This document shows, piece by piece, positions 51,331 to 60,538 of a DNA stretch of 64,000 bases (position 1 is its first letter; every line of letters begins with the position of its first letter). The stretch comes from JASMHC01 sp042092935. GTDB lineage: Bacteria; Pseudomonadota; Alphaproteobacteria; Rhodobacterales; Rhodobacteraceae. Location of the stretch: positions 1-64,000 of the forward strand of contig JBELFK010000001.1 in assembly GCA_042092935.1 (NCBI GenBank). Reading direction: 5' to 3'. Under the pieces are notes generated by a model. The model was not told the DNA's origin and ran no database searches. It saw nothing but the letters and a program-made list of their open reading frames with translations. The translations under genes and the position numbers were made by a program.

Positions 51331-51990
51331 TCAATCCTTGAGATGCGGGCGTGCTTTTCGAAAGTAATCCCAGCCGGTAATCGCGGTCAGGATCATCGCC
51401 AACCACAAAAGCGTAATGCCGATGTTTTTGGACCAGATGAAACCTGCAAATTTCCACCGCAGGCCCAGAACGTCTTCGATCTCGCCCGAAATGATTGCCT
51501 GAAACGTCAGACCGTCCATTCCGAAAGAGGACATCCCGACCATGTGTTCAAATATGCCGTAGGCGAACAAGACCGAGATCGCCAGCATTTGGACCGTGGT
51601 TTTCCACTTTGCAAGCTTGGTTACCTTCAACGTGCCTGCTGTATCGCCGAGGTATTCACGCAGGCCCGACACGAAGGTTTCGCGGAACAGGATGACGACG
51701 GTCGGCACGAGAATCCAGAACGAAAGGCCCATCAGGGCAACGAGGGCAAGCAGCGCGGTCACCACCATTGCCTTATCGGCAATCGGGTCCAGCATGGCCC
51801 CGAGTTTGGTTGTCTGCTTCCATGAGCGGGCCAGATAGCCGTCGAACCAATCGGTGATCGACGCGCTGGTAAACAGCACGAGGGCGATCCAGTCCGCGTA
51901 GGGTCGGATCACGAATAAGAACACCAACCCCACAACCGGGGCGGCGAGCAGACGAAAGATCGTCAGGATATTTGGCAAATTCAGCGTCAT
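51331..51990 (-). CDS. pgsA: CDP-diacylglycerol-glycerol-3-phosphate 3-phosphatidyltransferase
   Basis: A 219-residue inner-membrane CDP-alcohol phosphatidyltransferase that makes phosphatidylglycerophosphate. The signature D-G-x2-A-R-x8-G-x3-D-x3-D is complete in DWFDGYLARSWKQTTKLGAMLDPIADK. NLPNILTIFRLLAAPV is the typical N-terminus. First gene of a pgsA-moaD-moaE transcript, so lipid and molybdenum cofactor genes are joined. Confidence 0.96.
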   Translation of the reverse strand: MTLNLPNILTIFRLLAAPVVGLVFLFVIRPYADWIALVLFTSASITDWFDGYLARSWKQTTKLGAMLDPIADKAMVVTALLALVALMGLSFWILVPTVVILFRETFVSGLREYLGDTAGTLKVTKLAKWKTTVQMLAISVLFAYGIFEHMVGMSSFGMDGLTFQAIISGEIEDVLGLRWKFAGFIWSKNIGITLLWLAMILTAITGWDYFRKARPHLKD

Positions 51991-52055
51991 GCTGTTTTCC
52001 TATCTATTGCCACGCCGTCAGGGAAGACCAGAAAAGCCGCGACCGATGAAATGTC

Positions 52056-52069
52056 GCAAAATTACTAGG
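52056..52069 (+). promoter_or_regulatory. Shared upstream 14-mer, second copy
   Basis: Identical to 4820-4833, in the same orientation, here 32 bp before the hydrolase ATG. The two genes are 47 kb apart and unrelated in function. Confidence 0.35.
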
Positions 52070-52101
52070 TTCAATCACGCAACGGTGTCTAAGCTAGCTC
52101 C

Positions 52102-53942
52102 ATGCGCATTAAAACCTCGTTACCCCGCCCCATCACCGTTATTGAGGATCAACGTATCCTCATGCCTGACGGATGTGAACTGTCCGCTCGTATATGGATG
52201 CCAAAGGATGCGGATACAAATCCGGTGCCCATGATCCTCGAGCATCTGCCCTATCGCAAACGCGACGGGACAATCGCGCGGGACGAGGTTTCGCATCCGT
52301 GGATGGCGGGTCACGGATACGCTTGCATTCGCGTCGATATGCGCGGCAGTGGCGACAGCGCCGGACTGCACGTGGACGAATACACCCAGCAAGAATGGGA
52401 CGACGCCATCAGCGTGATGGACTGGGCACGGGACCAGCCTTGGTGCGACGGCAACTTCGGCATGCAGGGGATCAGTTGGGGCGGGTTCAATTGCCTGCAA
52501 GTCGCGGCGTTGCGCCCAAAGGGGTTAAAAGCGGTCATCACCATTTGTTCGACGGCAGATCGTTATAACGAGGACATACACTACAAAGGTGGCGCGTTGT
52601 TGAATGAGAACCTCGGGTGGGCCACGCAGATGTTGGCCTACTCGTCGCGTGCGCCGGATCCAGCACTGGCCCCAAATTCGTGGCGCGACATTTGGATGGA
52701 GCGGCTCGACGCGCAGCCGTTCAGTCTTGAGACATGGCTGGATCACCAAACCCGCGACGACTATTGGAAGCACGGCTCGGTCTGCGAGGATTACGCGGCG
52801 ATTGAAGCTGCTGTGCTGTCTATCGGCGGCTGGCATGATGGGTATCGCAACACGATTGGCCATCTGGTCAGTCACTTGAACGCCCCTGCAAAAGGCATCA
52901 TTGGGCCGTGGATTCACAAATATCCCCATATCGCCGGACCTCAGCCTGCCATCGGATTCTTGCAAGAAGCCAAACGCTGGTGGGACCACTGGTTAAAGGG
53001 CGTGGACACCGGTGTTCAAGACGACCCCGACATGCGGATCTATGTGATGGACGCGCTCAAACCCAAGGCGTGGCTGCCCGAACGCCCCGGCCGTTGGATC
53101 GCCGAGCCATCGTGGCCGTCGCCCTCGATCATTCGGGACACGCTTCATTTAACCGACGGCGGTTTAAGTCGTGCCAAAGCACCCTGCACGGCCTCGGTAT
53201 GCTCATTGGCAGATTGCGGGGCGACGGGTGGCGAGTATTTTCCCTATGCCTACGGCCCTGAATTCCCGACAGATCAGCGCAGCGATGATGCCCAATCGGC
53301 CTGTTTCGACGGNNNNNNNNNNNNNNNNNNNNNNNNNNNNNNNNNNNNNNNNNNNNNNNNNNNNNNNNNNNNNNNNNNNNNNNNNNNNNNNNNNNNNNNN
53401 NNNNNNNNNNNNGGCTCAGGGTCTCGGTGCAGACCAACTACTGGCCGTTTCTGTGGCCCGCCCCCGAACTTGCGACCGTCACCATACATCAAGGCGCAAT
53501 TGAAGTGCCCCAGCGTCCTCTGGCGTCTGGCGATGAATGGCAGTTTGAACCCGCCGAGGGCAGTCAGCCGTGGGATATTGAAACGCACCGTGCAGGCAAG
53601 TGCAGCCGGACCCGCGAGATTGATCTCGAGACGGGGGACTCGGTCATGCGGATCACGAATGACGGTGGGCATGTGACCGATTTGAACCACGGTTTGTCGA
53701 CCTCGTCGATCACACATGAGGAATGGCGGATCAACGCGGATAATCCTTTAAGCGCCAAAGCCGACATTCACTGGTTCACGACCATGGGGCGCGACGATTG
53801 GCAAACCAGCACCGAGGCAAAATCCTCGATGACAGCCGATGCGCAGGCGTTTCACATCAAAGCCGAATTGCGCACATGGGAGGGGGACGATCTGGTGTTC
53901 GAGAGAACCTTTCAACGCAGCATCCCCCGCAACGGCATGTAG
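52102..53942 (+). CDS. CocE/NonD-family serine hydrolase, interrupted by an assembly gap
   Basis: An alpha/beta-hydrolase of the CocE/NonD (X-Pro dipeptidyl-peptidase S15-like) family, which cleaves acyl or peptide bonds. Nucleophile S125 in GISWGG, D246 in GGWHDGY and H272 in GPWIHKYPH form the triad; a jelly-roll C-terminal domain follows. The gap at 53313-53412 breaks the frame only because its placeholder length is arbitrary: the C-terminal part (LRVSVQTNYWPFLWPAPE on) resumes in another frame, and the true gap must be 2 mod 3. About 75-80 residues are probably missing. A predicted secretion signal is absent, so it is likely cytoplasmic. Confidence 0.88.
53313..53412. other. Assembly gap (100 N) inside the CocE/NonD hydrolase gene
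   Basis: Exactly 100 N. The frame before and after implies a true length of 2 modulo 3, so the two halves belong to one gene. Confidence 0.9.
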
Positions 53943-53951
53943 CCAAAACAA

Positions 53952-53981
53952 AAACGGCGCCACTTGGGCGCCGTTTCTTTT
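53952..53981. terminator. Bidirectional terminator between convergent genes
   Basis: A perfect 10-bp stem aaacggcgcc/ggcgccgttt (53952-53976) with loop acttg, T-rich after it on the plus strand (ctttttc) and A-rich before it, so it can end both the hydrolase and the solute-binding-protein transcripts. Confidence 0.9.
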
Positions 53982-53997
53982 TCTTGGGTGTCGCTGA

Positions 53998-55608
53998 TTA
54001 AGCGTTGAACCACCAGCGCTCGGCCGAGTGAGAACCGTCAAGCTCCCAGTTGGCGGCAACATTCTCTGAGTGTCCGACCTTGGTCGACAGACCCATGATG
54101 TAGTTCGCGAACATCGGCACAATCGCACCGCCATCATCACTGATGAGCATCTGCGCTTCTGCATACATTGCAGCCCGCTTGGTTGTGTCCAGCTCGGAAC
54201 GAGCGGCAACGACGATGTCGTTAAACTTCGCCGACGCCTCGGTGCCCTTCCAGGCGGTGTCGTTCCACTCGGTGTCATTGGTGTAGGCCGCTGTATACAT
54301 CCAGTCTTGGGTTGGACGACCACCCCAATAGGCTGCTGACCAGCCTTTCTTGTTCCAGACGTTCGACCAGTAGCCGTCCGATGGTTCACGCACCACTTCA
54401 ACTTCGATGCCCGCAGCACCAGCCGACGCTTGGATAAGCTGAGCCGCATCAACCGCGCCCGCAAACGCTGCATCAGAGGCCGACAGTTGGATTGCGCCGC
54501 TGTGGCCCGACTTTTTGTAGTGGAACGCAGCTTGCTCGGGATCATACTCACGCTGAGGCAGATCGCCGGCGTGATATGGAACCGCTGGCGAAATTGGGTG
54601 GTCGTTGCCAAGCGCACCGTGGCCAAGCAGAATCTTGTCTACCATTTCCTGACGGTTTACTGCCAGTTTCAGCGCCATGCGCAGATGTGCGTCGTCAAAC
54701 GGTGCAACATCCAGACGCATTGGGAAGGTATAGTGCAGATACCCTGTGGTCTCGAGAATATTGACCGCAGGCGAACGTGCCAGCAGGCCAACCGTTTTTG
54801 GATCAAGGCGGTCGATGACGTCAACCTGACCCGACAGAAGGGCGTTCTGACGCGCGGTGATGTCGATGATCGACAGCAGCGTAAATTCGTCAAAATGAAC
54901 TTCTTTGAAGTAATTCGGGTTGCGGGTCATTTCCGCGCGCACGCCCGGCTCAAAGTTCTGAAGCGAGAAGCCGCCGGTTCCGATGCCTGCAATTGGATCG
55001 ACCATGCCGTCCATCGATGGCATGACAGCCAGGTGATAATCACCAATCACGAACGGGAAGTCAGCGTTTGGACCGTCAAGATCGATCACAACGCGGTTCG
55101 CGCCATCTGTACGGATATCGGTGACCGAGCTGAGCAAGCCTTTGGCAGCGGATTTGGATTCGTCGCCGCGGTGGTAGTTGATCGAGGCGACAACATCGTC
55201 CGCGTGCAGCGATTTTCCGTTGTGGAATTCAACGCCTGTGCGCAGGTTGAAAATCCACGTCGCGCCGCCGTTGTCGGCATCCCAGCTTTCGGCCAGATCA
55301 CCGCGCAGCGACCCATCGGGGCCAATCTCGGTCAGGTGGTTGAAGACTGTGTTCACCATGTTGTTGGTGAACCCGTTTTCATATGTCGCCGGATCGAGGC
55401 TATCCGTCGTCGAGCCGTGGCCAACGCCGACGCGATAGTGACCGCCCTTGCTTGGCACAGAGGCCATGACCTGCGTGGCCATTCCAAGCGCGGATGGAAC
55501 AGCCACACCCGCAGCAACCATCGAGCGCACAAAGGTGCGTCGGTTAATATGTCCGGCAGCGAATTTTGTTTTCTGCTCTGTCATAAACAGAGATTTGCGA
55601 TCTTTCAT
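53998..55608 (-). CDS. Peptide/nickel-type ABC transporter solute-binding protein, Tat-exported
   Basis: A 536-residue cluster C (SBP_bac_5) binding protein. The N-terminus has a twin-arginine signal (NRRTFVRSMVAAGVAVPSALGMA; cleavage near residue 50). The family core reads DSLDPATYENG, LAESWDADNGGATWIFNLRTGVEFHNGK and ADDVVASINYH. Such proteins bind oligopeptides, glutathione, nickel chelates or sugars. The gene is divergent from the permease operon at 55867, which it presumably serves. The ATG at 55608 is used; 55584 is a possible alternative. Confidence 0.9.
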   Translation of the reverse strand: MKDRKSLFMTEQKTKFAAGHINRRTFVRSMVAAGVAVPSALGMATQVMASVPSKGGHYRVGVGHGSTTDSLDPATYENGFTNNMVNTVFNHLTEIGPDGSLRGDLAESWDADNGGATWIFNLRTGVEFHNGKSLHADDVVASINYHRGDESKSAAKGLLSSVTDIRTDGANRVVIDLDGPNADFPFVIGDYHLAVMPSMDGMVDPIAGIGTGGFSLQNFEPGVRAEMTRNPNYFKEVHFDEFTLLSIIDITARQNALLSGQVDVIDRLDPKTVGLLARSPAVNILETTGYLHYTFPMRLDVAPFDDAHLRMALKLAVNRQEMVDKILLGHGALGNDHPISPAVPYHAGDLPQREYDPEQAAFHYKKSGHSGAIQLSASDAAFAGAVDAAQLIQASAGAAGIEVEVVREPSDGYWSNVWNKKGWSAAYWGGRPTQDWMYTAAYTNDTEWNDTAWKGTEASAKFNDIVVAARSELDTTKRAAMYAEAQMLISDDGGAIVPMFANYIMGLSTKVGHSENVAANWELDGSHSAERWWFNA

Positions 55609-55775
55609 TTGGCTTTTGCCTTCCTGTTGTGAACGTCGTTTTTAGGCCTTTTTGACTGATCTCCCAAATCGCTCAAAAAGACATACCCATCTTGGTACAG
55701 ACGGATCGTAACAATAGATTGAGGGCTAAAGCAAATTTCTTTCACAAACCCCGTTTACTTTTTTGCAGTGTTGCG

Positions 55776-55807
55776 CCTACCCTTTTGCAACAGGGAGATT
55801 GGGTAGG
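55776..55807. promoter_or_regulatory. Inverted repeat in divergent ABC-transporter promoter
   Basis: cctaccc (55776-55782) and gggtagg (55801-55807) are separated by 18 bp, about 60 bp before the permease ATG, in the 258-bp spacer between the binding-protein and permease genes. A shared operator is plausible; no regulator gene is adjacent. Confidence 0.35.
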
Positions 55808-55866
55808 ACCAAAAACGACGTGCTATTAAGGCGCAACCTAGCCCAACCAAGTAGACAAAAAGGGGG

Positions 55867-56856
55867 ATGATGACCGTGCATCCGGTTATCAGGACGGTTT
55901 TACAGCGCCTTGCTTTAGGCGTGATGACCTTATTCTTCGTATCACTGGTTATCTTCAGCGGCGTCGAAATGCTGCCAGGTGACTTTACTCAGGCCGTTCT
56001 CGGACAGGCCGCAACCGAGGAAACCGTCGCCGCCTTCCGGCGCGAACTGGGCCTCGATCAGCCTGCATATATACGCTATTTCGATTGGATCGGCGGAGTC
56101 ATGACCGGCGATTTCGGGACGTCTTTTTCCGGTCGCGCGTCATCCGGCATCGACAGATCGCGCGATGTGGTTGACCTGATCGGCCCACGCCTTTGGAACA
56201 CTATGTTTTTGGCGTCGATGACAGCACTTGTCGCGGTTCCGCTTGCCCTGTTCCTCGGGATTACTGCCGCGCTATATCGCAATTCGATCTATGACCGCGT
56301 GGTCAATGCCTCGACGCTGGCGACGATTTCGACACCTGAATTCTTCGTTGCATACATCCTGATTCTTTTCCTGGCGGCGCTCAATCCGATATTCCCGTCG
56401 CTTGCAAATGTGTCGCCTGACACCGAGTTGAGTGAGCGAATCTATCGAAGTGCCCTGCCCTCGATGACCCTCGCGCTGGTGATTATCGCCCATATGATGC
56501 GCATGACGCGTGCCGCGATCATCAACCTGCTGGCCAGCCCCTATATCGAAATGGCGCGCCTTAAGGGGCTGTCATCGACGCGGGTCATTCTGTTCCACGC
56601 GCTGCCCAATGCTTGGGCGCCAATCGTCAACGTCATCGCGTTCAACCTTGCCTATCTGGTGGTCGGCGTGGTCGTTGTTGAGGTGGTCTTTGTTTATCCG
56701 GGCATCGGTCAATTGATGGTCGACGCCGTTACAACCCGTGACATTCCGGTGGTTCAGGCCTGTGCCCTGATCTTCGCCGCGACGTATATCGTGCTGAATC
56801 TCCTGGCCGATATCATCTCGATTGTCACCAACCCGAGGCTTCTGCATCCAAGATGA
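55867..56856 (+). CDS. DppB-like ABC transporter permease
   Basis: A 329-residue permease with six helices and the DppB-type N-terminus. RMTRAAIINLLASPYIEMARLKGLSSTRVILFHALPNA is the EAA loop that contacts the ATPase. It pairs with the permease that follows (overlap ATGA at 56853-56856). Substrate is that of the linked binding protein, unknown. Confidence 0.92.
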   Translation: MMTVHPVIRTVLQRLALGVMTLFFVSLVIFSGVEMLPGDFTQAVLGQAATEETVAAFRRELGLDQPAYIRYFDWIGGVMTGDFGTSFSGRASSGIDRSRDVVDLIGPRLWNTMFLASMTALVAVPLALFLGITAALYRNSIYDRVVNASTLATISTPEFFVAYILILFLAALNPIFPSLANVSPDTELSERIYRSALPSMTLALVIIAHMMRMTRAAIINLLASPYIEMARLKGLSSTRVILFHALPNAWAPIVNVIAFNLAYLVVGVVVVEVVFVYPGIGQLMVDAVTTRDIPVVQACALIFAATYIVLNLLADIISIVTNPRLLHPR

Positions 56857-57770
56857 GTACATCCGAAGGTTATTCCGCAAAGGACGAAGTTGGCCAGGTC
56901 CGCGCACGCCGCACCTGGAGCCAGCGCACATGGATCGAGCTTAAAAAGGCACCCCCGACGGCTTGGCTGGGGATGATCGTTATCAGCCTGTACCTGATCG
57001 TTGCCCTGTTCGCCCCATTGATCGCGCCCTATGGCGAGGCCGAGATTACGCCGATTCCCTATGCCCCCTGGGGCGGAGACCATCTGTTTGGCACGGATCA
57101 AATTGGTCGGGATATTCTGTCGAGACTGATCTTCGGAGCGCGCAACACAATCGGTATCGCCCTTGCAACCACGTTCCTTGCCTTCCTGATCGGGGGGGGT
57201 CTGGCCTTGGTTGCTGCGATCTCGCGCGGGTGGGTCGATCAGATTCTGTCGCGTTTCGTCGATGTTCTGATGGCCATTCCCAGCCTGATTTTCGCTCTGA
57301 TGCTGCTGTCGATCTTCGGGTCGAACATCACCTCGCTGATTATCATTATCGCGGTTCTGGACAGCACCCGTGTGTTCCGTCTGACCCGTGCCGTCGCGAT
57401 GAACGTTGTGGTTATGGAATACGTTGAGGCGGCGAAACTGCGCGGAGAAGGACTCGGCTGGATCATGCGCCGCGAAATTCTGCCAAACATCATGCCGCCC
57501 TTGGTCGCCGAATTCGGCCTTCGGTTCTGCTTTGTCTTCCTGACGATTGCGGCACTGTCCTTCCTTGGTGTCGGCATCCAGCCGCCAACGGCTGACTGGG
57601 GCTCAATGGTGCGAGAAAACGCCTCGCTGATCCAGTTTGCGCAATTTGACCTGAAAGCCGGCATTACGCCCCTGCTGCCTGCGGCGGCGATTGCAATCCT
57701 CACCATCGCGGTCAACTTCGTGGTGGATTGGTTCCTGATGAAAACGAGCGGTCTGCGCGATGAGCACTGA
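56853..57770 (+). CDS. DppC-like ABC transporter permease
   Basis: A 305-residue permease of the DppC type. FGTDQIGRDILSRLIFGARNTIGIAL is the conserved periplasmic/first-helix block, and VVMEYVEAAKLRGEGLGWIMRREILPN is the EAA loop. It overlaps both neighbours (4 bp with the DppB-like gene, 11 bp with the ATPase gene). Confidence 0.92.
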   Translation: MSTSEGYSAKDEVGQVRARRTWSQRTWIELKKAPPTAWLGMIVISLYLIVALFAPLIAPYGEAEITPIPYAPWGGDHLFGTDQIGRDILSRLIFGARNTIGIALATTFLAFLIGGGLALVAAISRGWVDQILSRFVDVLMAIPSLIFALMLLSIFGSNITSLIIIIAVLDSTRVFRLTRAVAMNVVVMEYVEAAKLRGEGLGWIMRREILPNIMPPLVAEFGLRFCFVFLTIAALSFLGVGIQPPTADWGSMVRENASLIQFAQFDLKAGITPLLPAAAIAILTIAVNFVVDWFLMKTSGLRDEH

Positions 57771-59388
57771 TAACAAAGAAGTTCTTCTGAACATCAAAAA
57801 CATGGTGATCGACGGTTTCTCTGACGAGAAATGGCACGAAATCATCAAGGGCGTGAATTTGACCCTGCACAAGGGCGAGGTGCTCGGGTTGATCGGTGAA
57901 TCCGGCGCAGGCAAATCGACGCTCGGTCTTGCGGCGATGGGGTTTGCACGTCCCGGGTGCCGCCTGACAAGCGGCGAGATCTGGTTTGATGGCGTGGACC
58001 TGATGAAACAGTCCGAGGCCGAAAAGCAAAAGCTGCGCGGCGCGCGGATCGCCTATGTTGCCCAGTCGGCGGCAGCGGCGTTTAACCCTGCGCATACTTT
58101 GATGGAACAAACCATCGAAGCTGGTGTGCGTCATGGGCTTGTAAATGCAGAGGAAGCGCGGGAAGACGCCAAAAAACTCTTCGCGGCGATGGACCTTCCC
58201 GACCCCGACAACATTGGGGATCGCTACCCTCACCAGGTGTCGGGCGGACAATTGCAGCGGGCGATGACCGCGATGGCGATGGCTTCGCGGCCCGATCTGA
58301 TTATCTTTGACGAACCCACGACCGCGCTGGACGTGACCACACAAGTCAACGTGCTGGCGGCGATGCGCAACGCGGTGGAACAATTCCACACGGCGGCGAT
58401 CTATATCACCCATGACCTTGCTGTTGTGGCGCAGATGGCGGACCGGATCAAAGTTCTCCGTTACGGCGTCGAAGTCGAGGAGGCCGACACCCAGACCATG
58501 CTGAACGACCCGAAGGAAGATTATACCAAGTCGCTTTGGTCGGTTCGTTCGATCGAGAAAGAGGGCGAAAGCGCCGACGACAAGATCCTGGAGATCAAGG
58601 GGATCACCGCGGCCTACGGCAAAGTGCCGGTTCTCAAGGATGTAAGCATCGCCGTGTCACGCGGGAAAACAGTCTCTATCGTAGGCGAATCCGGTTCTGG
58701 CAAGTCGACGACGGCGCGTGTTGTCACCGGCCTGTTGCCCCAGCTTGAGGGCGAGGTTCTATTCAACGGCACCCCCCTGCCCGCCAAACTGAAGGACCGT
58801 TCGCGCGATCAGTTGCAACGCATTCAGATGATCTATCAATCGGCCGACACTGCAATGAATCCGCGCCAGACCGTTGGGGAAATCATCGGACGCCCTGTTG
58901 AATTTTACACGGGCAAACGCGGCAAGGCGGCCCGTGAGCGGGTGACAGAACTGCTTGAAATGATCGAGCTGGACGAGAGCTTTGTGGATCGATTGCCCGG
59001 CGAATTGTCCGGCGGCCAAAAGCAGCGTATTTGTATTGCCCGTGCCCTTGCGGCTGAACCAGAGCTTATCATCTGCGACGAGGTGACTTCGGCGCTCGAT
59101 CAGATTGTTCAGGAGGGCATTCTGAAACTTCTGATGAACCTTCAGGAAACTCTGGACGTGTCTTACGTCTTTATCACGCATGACATTGCCACGGTGCGTG
59201 CGATCAGTGACGAAGTCGTTGTGATGTACCAGGGCGAAGTGGTTGAACAGGGCGGCAAGGAAGCGATCTTCCAGCCTCCGCATCCCGCATATACCGAGTT
59301 ACTTTTGGCCTCGGTTCCCGAAATGGAAGTCGGTTGGTTGGAAAAAACCATTGATACGCTCGGTGAAAAACGCGCTGCAATGGGCTGA
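57760..59388 (+). CDS. Two-domain ABC transporter ATPase (DppD-DppF fusion)
   Basis: A 542-residue protein with two complete ABC domains. Domain 1: GESGAGKST (46-54), SGGQLQRAMTAMAMA, LIIFDEPTTALD. Domain 2 (from about 270): GESGSGKST, LSGGQKQRICIARAL, LIICDEVTSALD. It energises the DppB/DppC-like permeases; one fused protein replaces the usual DppD and DppF pair. The 40-base spacer to the amidohydrolase gene suggests a common transcript. Confidence 0.93.
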   Translation: MSTDNKEVLLNIKNMVIDGFSDEKWHEIIKGVNLTLHKGEVLGLIGESGAGKSTLGLAAMGFARPGCRLTSGEIWFDGVDLMKQSEAEKQKLRGARIAYVAQSAAAAFNPAHTLMEQTIEAGVRHGLVNAEEAREDAKKLFAAMDLPDPDNIGDRYPHQVSGGQLQRAMTAMAMASRPDLIIFDEPTTALDVTTQVNVLAAMRNAVEQFHTAAIYITHDLAVVAQMADRIKVLRYGVEVEEADTQTMLNDPKEDYTKSLWSVRSIEKEGESADDKILEIKGITAAYGKVPVLKDVSIAVSRGKTVSIVGESGSGKSTTARVVTGLLPQLEGEVLFNGTPLPAKLKDRSRDQLQRIQMIYQSADTAMNPRQTVGEIIGRPVEFYTGKRGKAARERVTELLEMIELDESFVDRLPGELSGGQKQRICIARALAAEPELIICDEVTSALDQIVQEGILKLLMNLQETLDVSYVFITHDIATVRAISDEVVVMYQGEVVEQGGKEAIFQPPHPAYTELLLASVPEMEVGWLEKTIDTLGEKRAAMG

Positions 59389-59428
59389 TCTGAAGCGTCG
59401 CAGGCTTCGGGAAATGGAGGAGCCTGAA

Positions 59429-60316
59429 ATGAATTGGTCTATTTTGAAGCTGGCCGCCATTGCCTTGCCAGTATTCGTGGGTCAGGCCCATGCCAACAGT
59501 GATTTCGTGCCGATTGGGGATGCCATTCAGCAAGTCCCGATCTTTGATGCGCATATGCATTACAAAGAGCCTGCATGGTCGTCATATACCGTGGGCGGTA
59601 TTGTCGATTTGATGGATCGCAGCGGTGTGGCGATGGGATTGGTTTCGTCCACACCGGATGACGGCACGATCATGCTTCGAGACTATGCCCCGAACCGGAT
59701 TGTTCCCGAGTTGCGACCCTATTACGGGCGCGCCAATTCTTCGAATTGGACAAAGTCTGACGGGATGGAAACCTATCTGGAAGATCGCCTGAATGCCTAT
59801 CAACATGAAGGTATCGGCGAATTTCATATTCACAGGCTGGACACCTCGGACGAGCCCCTGTTTCGCAATCTCATCAAGATGGCGCGAAAGAGGGATATTT
59901 ATCTTCAGGTTCATGCCGCCGCAGAACCAATCCGCTGGCTTTTTAGTCTAGATCCCGAGGTCAAGATCATTTGGGCACACGCCGGGCTGGGTGAGTCTGC
60001 GTCGGATGTGTATCAGCTGATGGAGGACTATCCGACGTTGCTTGCCGATACCGCCCTTCGGGAATGGGAAATTGTCGATGCTGAGAACGGTCTCAGTCAG
60101 GATTGGAAGCGCATCATTTTCGATTTTCAGGACCGGTTGATGGTGGGAAGCGATACATGGGTGACAGGTCGTTGGGATGAGTATGAAAGTATCATCGCGT
60201 CAAACCGCGACTGGCTGTCCTATCTGCCGCGCAACATTGCCGAAAAAATCGCCTACAAAAACGCAGAGACGTATTTTCAGCGCGTCATTTCGATGGACCA
60301 GATCGGCACGCGCTAG
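59429..60316 (+). CDS. Exported metal-dependent amidohydrolase
   Basis: A 295-residue protein: signal MNWSILKLAAIALPVFVGQAHA, then an Amidohydrolase_2-type TIM barrel. Metal ligands: FDAHMH (D40, H42, H44), H162 in QVHAA, H184 in IWAHAG and D242 in GSDTW; EFHIH at 131-135 may add ligands. Such enzymes cleave amide, lactone or decarboxylate substrates. ggagg at 59416-59420 sets the ATG. It follows the ABC operon, suggesting it processes the transported compound or a precursor in the periplasm (inference). Confidence 0.88.
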   Translation: MNWSILKLAAIALPVFVGQAHANSDFVPIGDAIQQVPIFDAHMHYKEPAWSSYTVGGIVDLMDRSGVAMGLVSSTPDDGTIMLRDYAPNRIVPELRPYYGRANSSNWTKSDGMETYLEDRLNAYQHEGIGEFHIHRLDTSDEPLFRNLIKMARKRDIYLQVHAAAEPIRWLFSLDPEVKIIWAHAGLGESASDVYQLMEDYPTLLADTALREWEIVDAENGLSQDWKRIIFDFQDRLMVGSDTWVTGRWDEYESIIASNRDWLSYLPRNIAEKIAYKNAETYFQRVISMDQIGTR

Positions 60317-60348
60317 AGCAAGCCAAATTGGGCGCTTGCCCGATGGAG

Positions 60349-60528
60349 TCATTCGTCCTTGTTGATCTGCGAATAGGCCGCGCCCAGCGCCGCGCCGATT
60401 GCGATCCCGACGCCGACTCCCACGGCGATGTTATCAATCGCCACACCGATAGCAGACCCGAGCCCAGCGCCCAAAGCGACACCGACACCGACGCCCAGGC
60501 TGGTTTTCTCGTCGTCCTTGTCGCTCAT
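60349..60528 (-). CDS. Small glycine-zipper peptide
   Basis: A 59-residue peptide: a charged head (MSDKDDEKTS), then a 45-residue glycine-zipper core with two repeats, LGVGVGVALGAGLGSAIGVA and VGVGVGIAIGAALGAA, and a short tail. Such segments pack helix-to-helix in membranes. Function unknown. The ATG at 60528 has aggggacgga upstream. It ends inside the uvrC 3' neighbourhood and is coded on the same strand. Confidence 0.82.
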   Translation of the reverse strand: MSDKDDEKTSLGVGVGVALGAGLGSAIGVAIDNIAVGVGVGIAIGAALGAAYSQINKDE

Positions 60529-60538
60529 ATCCGTCCCC

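Noticed and set aside
54430..55632. 400-residue plus-strand frame
   Set aside because: It is antisense to the solute-binding-protein gene, whose family motifs and signal peptide are unmistakable.
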